Positions 6,184-11,336 of a DNA stretch of 11,336 nucleotides are shown here, one piece after another. The DNA is from CAYWEP01 sp964613075 (lineage in GTDB: Bacteria > Patescibacteriota > Microgenomatia > Levybacterales > UBA12049). Within the stretch, counting starts at the first letter, position 1, and each line of letters starts with the position of its first letter. Where the stretch lies: contig CAZTFV010000039.1 of assembly GCA_964613075.1 (NCBI GenBank), positions 1-11,336 on the forward strand, in the 5' to 3' direction. The position numbers and the translations under genes are program-made. Under the pieces are notes generated by a model, which did not search any database, was not told the origin of the DNA, and saw only the letters and a list, made by a program, of their open reading frames with translations.

Positions 6184-7051
6184 TACGGATAAGCAAATCC
6201 ACGAACTTGAGGTAAGTCAACTGCAATCAAATCCGCTTCAGCCAAGAGGTGTAATCTTGCAGGAATCCCTAACTGATCTTGTTGAGTCCATTAGAGAGCA
6301 AGGAATATTAGAACCTCTTGTTGTTGCAAGAACACCGGCCGGTTATCAGATTATTGCCGGTGAGCGTCGATGGAGGGCGGCTAAGATCCTGGGTCTTCAG
6401 AAGGTTCCGGTCGTTATTAAAGAGACAACTCCACAAGGCATGCTTGAGATGTCAATAGTTGAGAATGTCCAGCGTGAGAATCTTAACCCCATTGAAAAAG
6501 CGCTTGCCTATAAGCGGTTGATTGATGAATTTGGTCTTGGTACGAATGAGGTGGCAAAGCGGGTGGGTAAAAGCGCACCGACAATTTCAAATACTATACG
6601 ACTTCTTTCTCTTCCGGATGCAATTAAGGATGCGTTGGTAGCGGGAGTCATAAGCGAAGGACACGTGCGGCCGCTTATAACCCTGGGTGATTCCAAGCTC
6701 ATGCTTGAGCTATTCAAAAAGATCCTTCGGGATAATGCGACAGTCCGTCAGACAGAAGAAATGGCACGGAAAATAAAAGGTGAAGTGCAGAAGCGGGAAC
6801 AACCTCATACAAGGCATCGGCTTTGGGTGCCAGAGCAAGATGAAATGGCAAAGCAAATCCAGCAAAAATATCATTTTGATGATGTAAAGATTTTCCAATC
6901 AAGCAAGGTGGCACGGATCATGATACTCATAAAAGGAGAGGCAAGCGAAACGACCGAAAAAATAAAGGATATCCACAAGGTTCTTCTAGGAGACTTGGAA
7001 GAAGAACCGGAAGCACCCGCAGAGCCCGTAGAGGCGCCGCAATCAGCATAA
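6176..7051 (+). CDS. parB: ParB/Spo0J-family chromosome partitioning protein
   Basis: ParB binds parS sites near the origin, loads as a CTP-dependent clamp and works with the ATPase ParA to segregate chromosomes. The 291-residue product has the N-terminal ParB domain with NPLQPRG (19-25), the CTP-binding box GERRWRAA (62-69) and the ENVQREN box (96-102). A helix-turn-helix (about 123-144, TNEVAKRVGKSAPTISNTIR) precedes a C-terminal dimerisation region. The tail after about residue 275 is acidic and Pro/Ala-rich. Length is normal for chromosomal ParB. The ATG lies in the last codons of rpmA (8-nt overlap) and lacks a clear Shine-Dalgarno, pointing to translational coupling. No parA gene or good parS site is in the window, which is unusual because parA and parB are often adjacent. 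It converges with lepB across 20 bp. Confidence 0.93.
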   Translation: MDNTDKQIHELEVSQLQSNPLQPRGVILQESLTDLVESIREQGILEPLVVARTPAGYQIIAGERRWRAAKILGLQKVPVVIKETTPQGMLEMSIVENVQRENLNPIEKALAYKRLIDEFGLGTNEVAKRVGKSAPTISNTIRLLSLPDAIKDALVAGVISEGHVRPLITLGDSKLMLELFKKILRDNATVRQTEEMARKIKGEVQKREQPHTRHRLWVPEQDEMAKQIQQKYHFDDVKIFQSSKVARIMILIKGEASETTEKIKDIHKVLLGDLEEEPEAPAEPVEAPQSA

Positions 7052-7052
7052 G

Positions 7053-7080
7053 TTGGGTACCCCCAAACCTTTCAAAAGGG
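7053..7080. terminator. Weak hairpins between convergent parB and lepB
   Basis: TTGGG (7053-7057) pairs with CCCAA (7062-7066) around the loop TACC. A second small palindrome, CCTT...AAGG, lies at 7068-7079 and is followed by a T-rich stretch (7082-7085). Together they might terminate parB transcription at the end of the convergent pair. The stems are short and the second overlaps the lepB stop codon, so this is tentative. Confidence 0.3.
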
Positions 7081-7635
7081 ATTTTCTACGAGGTGGAATT
7101 TGTTGAGGGGCCAGTAGACTAAGAATGATTTTCCTGTCACTGCGGTTTTTTTCAGGAAGCCCCACTCTCTTGAATCAGAACTTGCCGGACGATTGTCTCC
7201 GAACACAAGGTATTGTCCTTCCGGCACAATTGCCACTTCCCCATCCGTGAGAAATGAGCCGCCGTATGTTTTGACACTACTATTCAAATAGATACTTTCA
7301 TCAAGTAGTTCACCATTGACGTAAACAGATCCGTCCCGCAGCTCAACAGTGTCGTCCGGTACGGCGATAACGCGCTTTATAAATTCTTTGTCAGGATCGG
7401 TCGGAGCACGAAAGACAATAACATCGCCTTTTTTCGGATCCTCAAAGCGAAGGCCGATGAGATTGGTGAGAATGTATTCTTTGTCGTGAAAGGTCGGGAA
7501 CATGGATTGACCCGATACCTGAAAGGGGCGGAAGAGGAACATATAGATAACCAAAAAAACAGACGCTGCAAGAAGAATGGTCTGTAGCGTGTCAATAAAA
7601 AAAAGCCAGATTTTTTTCAAAATCTCGACAAACAT
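7072..7635 (-). CDS. lepB: Type I signal peptidase
   Basis: This membrane serine protease removes signal peptides from exported proteins at the outer face of the cytoplasmic membrane. The 187-residue product has one N-terminal membrane helix (about 16-35). The nucleophile Ser44 lies in VSGQSMFPT and the general base Lys87 in EFIKRVIA. Conserved KKGDVIVF (68-75) and the C-terminal GDNRPASSDSREWGF box are also present. Its size fits the compact Gram-positive-style enzymes rather than the large E. coli LepB. The predicted promoter puts the transcript start about 2 nt from the ATG. AGTAGGAT just before the ATG resembles a weak Shine-Dalgarno, but most of it would lie upstream of that transcript start. 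The gene diverges from tRNA-Val and converges with parB. The exported proteins at 9964-11336 could be substrates, though their signal sequences are not fully visible. Confidence 0.95.
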   Translation of the reverse strand: MFVEILKKIWLFFIDTLQTILLAASVFLVIYMFLFRPFQVSGQSMFPTFHDKEYILTNLIGLRFEDPKKGDVIVFRAPTDPDKEFIKRVIAVPDDTVELRDGSVYVNGELLDESIYLNSSVKTYGGSFLTDGEVAIVPEGQYLVFGDNRPASSDSREWGFLKKTAVTGKSFLVYWPLNKFHLVENPF

Positions 7636-7643
7636 ATCCTACT

Positions 7644-7672
7644 ATTATTTGTGATTTAGCCTCATTTGTCAA
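7644..7672 (-). promoter_or_regulatory. Promoter of lepB
   Basis: Read on the minus strand, a perfect TTGACA (7672-7667), a 17-bp spacer and AATAAT (7649-7644). The expected transcript start is near 7637, so lepB mRNA would be almost leaderless. The -35 box lies on the same bases as the -35 of the divergent tRNA-Val promoter. Confidence 0.6.
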
Positions 7673-7694
7673 TGAGAGTTATTTTTGCTAAGAT
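7666..7694 (+). promoter_or_regulatory. Promoter of tRNA-Val
   Basis: TTGTCA (7666-7671), a 17-bp spacer and TAAGAT (7689-7694), with TG at 7686-7687 giving an extended -10. The expected transcript start near 7701 leaves a 6-nt 5' leader to be removed by RNase P before position 7707. Confidence 0.65.
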
Positions 7695-7706
7695 GAAGCA
7701 CGGCAA

Positions 7707-7778
7707 GCACGCATAGCTCAGCGGTAGAGCGCTGCATTCACATTGCAGAAGTCTCTGGTCCGAATCCAGATGCGTGCA
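7707..7778 (+). tRNA. tRNA-Val with anticodon CAC
   Basis: A full cloverleaf folds. The acceptor stem is GCACGCA (7707-7713) with TGCGTGC (7771-7777). The D arm is GCTC/GAGC with GG in the loop. The anticodon arm CTGCA/TGCAG encloses TTCACAT, giving anticodon CAC (7739-7741), which reads the valine codon GUG. The variable loop has five bases, and the T arm is TCTGG/CCAGA. The discriminator is A (7778), and CCA is not encoded. G15-C48 is possible. One oddity: the T loop reads TCCGAAT, so position 55, nearly always U (pseudouridine), is C. A predicted open reading frame starting at 7743 falls inside this tRNA and is not real there. Confidence 0.93.
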
Positions 7779-7787
7779 CAATTTTCT

Positions 7788-7796
7788 TGCTATAAT
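7788..7796 (+). promoter_or_regulatory. Extended -10 promoter giving a leaderless mRNA
   Basis: TGCTATAAT (7788-7796) is a perfect extended -10 element. The usual transcript start, seven bases downstream, coincides with the ATG at 7803. No good -35 is seen; its place would fall in the tRNA T arm. Read-through from the tRNA promoter is a possible second source of transcript. Confidence 0.6.
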
Positions 7797-7802
7797 CCTC
7801 AA

Positions 7803-9816
7803 ATGGCTGTTACCCTGGAGACAATCGCGCATGTGAGGAGACTGCCCCGCATTTTGGGAAGACTGCGGACAGAAGTGGTTCCTGTTGCCGATATTACTCA
7901 TGTTGATTCGGCAATCGATAAGGTTTTGGCCGAGGAAGGGCATACCCTTTCCAACAGACAGCAGTTCGTATTAGCAACTGGATTGCCTGTTTTTGAACGG
8001 GAAAAGCTAGCGCTTGAGGATGCTGTACAAAGAAATGCTATTGAGGGTACGAAAGAAAGATTACGCAGAAAGTTAAGAATCAAACCTGATGATATAGAAG
8101 AAGCGACAATTCATCCCACTTCTATAACATTTGCGCTTGGTTCGAGAGCGTTTTTAAGAGTATGGCGAAGAAAAAATGAATATTCCTCCGGACCATCCCC
8201 CCGCGGGTTCACAGGAGAACACTTAGTACTACCTCTCGTTCTCGGCCGTCGTTGTTTGCGTTATTCTTTGCGAGACGCAGGTATATCCGATGAGTCAACG
8301 GCTGCGCATGAATATGACCATGTGCTTAATCGCTACATTCATAATTTTCTTCTTGAGGGTGATCCTACGAAGACAGTACTTACAAAATCGGCAAAAGGTG
8401 CTTGGGCAGAGCAGGATACATCATCATTTCGGAAGGATCTTCAATACTTATCATTCCATCAGATGTATACGTACCTTGATGAGTTAACCGCTACATCCTC
8501 AAAAAGAGAAGGTGTAATAAACCAATTTGTAGGTTCTGATGCGGATTATTACGGACGAATTCATCAAGACTACATTGAGGCTCTTCGAAATGGTCTTCCC
8601 GATGCTGTTTCGCCACGGCTATCCTGGGAAAGGATGATTTGGGAGGAAGAAGCAACACTCAAGCATAGCATGCAATTCGTTGAGGATGAGTATAAGAAGC
8701 TGGTAGATGCAGGGGTACCGACTGAGGATTTAAAAAATATTATCAGAATATTGACACCTGATCTGGCGTATCTTATACGACTCTTTAATCCTGATAACAA
8801 AGACGCGAGCCCACGAGATGTTAATTGCTGGGCACGGGAGTATTTTAATGGGTGGATTCCAAAAACGTCGGCTGACAAAGTTGATGATTGGACTGCATTT
8901 TTTATTGCCACTTTTGGTCTTAAGAGGTCAGAATCTCTTTCGTCTGCTTACAGTGAATTTAGAGGACAAGTACTCGCTCGCAAGAGAGGTTTGATATGGC
9001 GTGAAAAGCCCAATCCACGAAGTAAACATGAGTATTTTGCCGGCAGAGCGTTTGATATAAACGATATTGAGGAAATTGTCATAGCTGTCAAACGGGCTGT
9101 CTCGGAGAAAGTGGCGAGCTCAAGCGGACACTATGATGAATACCTTGATCAACAGCCATTAACGCCCGATGAGAAAAAAAGAGTAAAAAGACGAATAGTC
9201 AAACGAACGCTCAATTTCCATGAATTGTTTTTCAAATTTGTTAATGCATACGACTTTGAAATGATTGGCACCTGGAACATAAAAGATTATAGAGAATTTC
9301 ATGATAACAAGGAAATAGCTTCCTTATACACAAAGGTTATAAAAGAGGATCAGATTGCTCTCGCCCGAAGAAGTCTTGAGCTAGATGATGCTGCAGCAGA
9401 AATGATAGAAAAGTATACAGCAGGTGAGGAGATTGATCTTGATAACTACTTTGTTCCTGGTTTTCGAAGAAGTAATGGAAAGTACGAAAGACTCATTGAT
9501 TTGCTTCTGAGTGATACCTATGCAACCACCGATGGCGCCTCCCCTATTGATGATGAGCTAGTTGTATTTTTCCGTAACCATTTCTTATCGAATATGACCC
9601 TGGCACGCTTTGAAGGAAAAGATGTTGAGTGGGATGAGGTGCCACATAAGGTTGCCTCAGCGCTGATTCGTATCTTATTGTGGGCAAAACAGAACGGTAT
9701 TGCTGACGGGAGAATATTTAAAATTGAAGAATATCTCTCAAAAATGTGTGGGCAAAATAATTTTCCGGGAGAATACAAACCGCTTATTGAGTCTGCGTCT
9801 CTTTTGACTGAAGCAC
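7803..9816 (+). CDS. Large unrecognised protein with zincin-like HExxH motif, 3' end lost in gap
   Basis: I do not recognise this protein, of which 671 residues are visible before the scaffold gap. It carries AAHEYDHVLNR, with an HExxH zinc-protease motif at H169-E170-H173. E227 lies in YLDELTA about 54 residues on and could be the third zinc ligand, as in gluzincins. The rest is charged and mostly helical, with no signal peptide or membrane helix, so it is probably cytoplasmic. Lys/Arg/Asp/Glu-rich stretches around 440-500 suggest helical bundles. The start at 7803 follows from the extended -10 seven bases upstream; a longer frame from 7743 would begin inside tRNA-Val. The true C-terminus lies in or beyond the N run, because the frame after it is antisense to the Excalibur gene. 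Peptidase activity is an inference from the motif alone. Confidence 0.75.
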
Positions 9817-9916
9817 NNNNNNNNNNNNNNNNNNNNNNNNNNNNNNNNNNNNNNNNNNNNNNNNNNNNNNNNNNNNNNNNNNNNNNNNNNNNNNNNNNNN
9901 NNNNNNNNNNNNNNNN
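9817..9916. other. Scaffold gap (100 N)
   Basis: Exactly 100 N, a length often used for gaps of unknown size. The left side ends inside the zincin-like gene and the right side begins in a non-coding hairpin region. True distance, and even adjacency, are uncertain. Confidence 0.97.
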
Positions 9917-9929
9917 GGGTGTGAGGCTG

Positions 9930-9948
9930 TTTCACCCGGGTGGTGAAA
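9930..9948 (-). terminator. Hairpin downstream of the Excalibur gene
   Basis: TTTCACC (9930-9936) and GGTGAAA (9942-9948) form a 7-bp perfect stem with a 5-nt loop, 15 bp beyond the stop codon of the minus-strand gene. It could end that transcript, but no T run follows on the minus strand. It abuts the assembly gap, so it may also belong to a repeat that broke the assembly. Confidence 0.3.
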
Positions 9949-9963
9949 GCGACCAAGTTAGAG

Positions 9964-10260
9964 TTAGGGTAAGTATTCGCAGGCGAGGCCGTTGCCGTCT
10001 TTGTCCAGCCCGTGTGGGTCTTTGTCCGGGCCGCCGTTGAGCTCAAAGAAATTCTGTGCTTCTTTCTGATTTTTGAAATCCGTACAGTTGCGGTCTCGCA
10101 GGTCATCTTTTGATCCGATTTTTGAGTCAATGAAGCTCCGTAGAGGTACGCTCTGCTTGTAATATTCATCTGCGATAAAGAGAAGGATGAAGATAGTGCC
10201 TGTGATAACCAGTAGCTTGCTTGAGTTTTTCTTTTTGGATTTCTTTACTTTTTTCGGCAT
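9964..10260 (-). CDS. Membrane-anchored Excalibur-domain protein
   Basis: The 98-residue product begins with a very basic stretch (residues 3-15), then one hydrophobic segment (about 16-30), which should act as a signal anchor and place the rest outside. Residues 54-98 form an Excalibur domain, an extracellular calcium-binding module. It has a Cys pair (C59, C94) likely to form a disulfide, and the loop DKDGNGLACE (86-95), where D86, D88, N90 and E95 match the calcium ligands of the family. Excalibur domains are often found on surface proteins and next to nucleases, but no nuclease domain is present here. The start has no clear Shine-Dalgarno. It lies 29 bp after the C39-like peptidase gene on the same strand, so the two are probably co-transcribed. 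Confidence 0.85.
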   Translation of the reverse strand: MPKKVKKSKKKNSSKLLVITGTIFILLFIADEYYKQSVPLRSFIDSKIGSKDDLRDRNCTDFKNQKEAQNFFELNGGPDKDPHGLDKDGNGLACEYLP

Positions 10261-10289
10261 AATTAGTAATGTTTGGGCGGTTAGGAATT

Positions 10290-11336
10290 TTACAGAGAAC
10301 TAATCAGTGTATTGATATTGTGTATCAGTATCTGGTACGCCGTCTCATGCACACCGTTGTTGCGCAGTGAGGAGAGCAATGACTTCAGTGCGTTGAGTTT
10401 TATTTTTGCCTGCAGGTTTTTGCCTTTTTGGGCATCTTTTTGTGCATTCTTCAGAAGATTGGTAAGGGACTTCACCAGAGAATGTTTTATGTAGCCTAGG
10501 TTACTTAGAGAATTTAGGTCACTTAAGGTGCTTTCAAAGGTTACAACCTGTTGTGTTGTTGAACCAGCGGAGTTATCTTTCTCAAAAGTTATATTTATAC
10601 TGTCGGGAGCATTGTTTCCCGTAGCTCCATTTATCGTACCCATTTTTACGTTCCCTTGGTCGTCATAGAGATAGCTGTTAAGACTATATGATTTATCGAC
10701 CGGAGATGAGATAACGAGTTGATACGAGCCGCTTGGCGGCTTTTGCAGGTAGAGGATTTTTATCGGTGGGCCGTTTGTCAGAATTCCGGTCAGGGGATCA
10801 ACGATGGGTTGCTGGATGTACGAACTCCCGACTTGATTCCCATTTATATCTTTTAATTGAGCATCCGTATCCTCAGGTAGGACGAGCATGATATAGGAAA
10901 GGTCGGTACTTGATGGAACGAAGCGTCCCAATTTAAGAAATGTATTTCCATACCCATCATTAAGCGTTGCCCGCGCGTAGTATGGATCATTTATATCAAA
11001 TGTATCTCCATTGATTCCTTTGGCAACAACAAAATGACCCGGTTCTTCAAGAATGCCGGGTATATTATTCTGTAAGTCTGTGGTCAGTTGGGTTTTATCT
11101 TCGTTTTCGATTCGGTTATATTCCAAGGCATCAAAAAGAAAGCTGGGATTATTCCCGCTTTGCTTGGCAAGCTTGGAAAGCCTTGAAACAGCGAGCCAAT
11201 TTAGGTACCCATTGCCGACGTAGCCGTCAGGTTGCCCCTCTAGCCAGGCATTCAGTGTGCCAGGGTCAAGACCTGTATTATCGGGAAGCCTGTTGATACC
11301 GTGATATTGCAAAACCATAGCGGCTGAGGTCATCGC
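10290..11336 (-). CDS. C39-like cysteine peptidase with beta domain and FIMAT-like tail (5' end outside window)
   Basis: The gene runs off the right edge and 348 residues are visible. The first visible residues, AMTSAAMVLQYHG, match the helix after the catalytic Cys in C39-like peptidases (usually CGPTSxAMVL), so the Cys should be encoded just beyond 11336. The catalytic His is likely in EPGHFVVAKG (His codon at 11034-11036). The following DINDPYY carries the conserved Asp (10986-10988). A beta-rich region follows (SGSYQLVISSP and the next 50 or so residues), resembling PPC-type or other extracellular sandwich domains. The last 65 or so residues are helical and resemble the FIMAT domain seen at C-termini of secreted proteins. 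The whole is probably a secreted or surface protein that cleaves peptides or binds cell wall; the substrate is unknown. The annotated Met at 11333 is internal, not the start. Confidence 0.75.
   Translation of the reverse strand, partial: AMTSAAMVLQYHGINRLPDNTGLDPGTLNAWLEGQPDGYVGNGYLNWLAVSRLSKLAKQSGNNPSFLFDALEYNRIENEDKTQLTTDLQNNIPGILEEPGHFVVAKGINGDTFDINDPYYARATLNDGYGNTFLKLGRFVPSSTDLSYIMLVLPEDTDAQLKDINGNQVGSSYIQQPIVDPLTGILTNGPPIKILYLQKPPSGSYQLVISSPVDKSYSLNSYLYDDQGNVKMGTINGATGNNAPDSINITFEKDNSAGSTTQQVVTFESTLSDLNSLSNLGYIKHSLVKSLTNLLKNAQKDAQKGKNLQAKIKLNALKSLLSSLRNNGVHETAYQILIHNINTLISSL

Noticed and set aside
6969..6977. DnaA box (ATATCCACA)
   Set aside because: A single imperfect copy inside the parB coding region; no cluster that would suggest an origin.
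7743..7802. Upstream start of the zincin-like gene
   Set aside because: This start lies in the anticodon loop of tRNA-Val; the extended -10 at 7788-7796 points to the ATG at 7803.
9928..9948. parS site (TGTTTCAC...GTGAAA)
   Set aside because: Canonical parS has the two half-sites abutting; here seven bases separate them, so it is better described as a hairpin.
9917..10040. Continuation of the zincin-like reading frame after the N run
   Set aside because: Gap length is unknown so the frame is arbitrary, and the stretch is antisense to the well-supported Excalibur gene.
1..11336. UGA recoded as glycine (as in Gracilibacteria/SR1)
   Set aside because: TGA serves as the stop of ileS, lepB and the zinc-ribbon gene at expected ends, and no gene needs read-through.
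1..11336. CRISPR array
   Set aside because: No regularly spaced direct repeats were seen anywhere in the window.

Overview
The window looks like a piece of a Patescibacteria (CPR / Parcubacteria-like) draft genome. Three things point there: an isoleucyl-tRNA synthetase of the archaeal/eukaryotic-like class, with PHYG in place of HIGH; very short or absent 5' leaders with almost no Shine-Dalgarno sequences; and compact, sometimes overlapping genes. The genetic code appears standard, since TGA ends ileS, lepB and the small zinc-ribbon gene at sensible places. The organism call is an inference from gene content and was not checked by any search. A run of 100 N (9817-9916) is a scaffold gap, so the two sides may not be truly adjacent.

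Layout. Positions 1-130 hold two strong hairpins, the second followed by a T run; they resemble a mobile-element end or palindromic repeat plus a terminator. Next come a family 2 glycosyltransferase (182-910) and a small zinc-ribbon/coiled-coil protein (986-1318), each with its own promoter. ileS (1454-4342) and rodA (4339-5418) overlap by 4 nt. rplU (5455-5856) is driven from a promoter inside the end of rodA. rpmA (5932-6183) has a strong promoter flanked by an inverted repeat and overlaps parB (6176-7051) by 8 nt. lepB runs convergently (7072-7635, minus).

lepB and tRNA-Val(CAC) (7707-7778) are divergent, and their -35 boxes occupy the same bases on opposite strands. Behind the tRNA, an apparently leaderless gene encodes a large unrecognised protein with a zincin-like HEYDH...E motif (7803 to the gap). 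Beyond the gap, two minus-strand genes encode exported proteins: an Excalibur-domain protein (9964-10260) and the larger part of a C39-like cysteine peptidase with a beta domain and a FIMAT-like helical tail (10290 to the window edge).

Functionally the left part is housekeeping: translation (ileS, rplU, rpmA, tRNA-Val), cell shape (rodA), chromosome segregation (parB) and protein export (lepB). The right part is cell-surface or unknown. The observations I rate highest are a palindromic in-frame insert in the ileS editing domain, the shared -35 box of lepB and tRNA-Val, the leaderless zincin-like gene, and the inverted repeat around the rpmA promoter.
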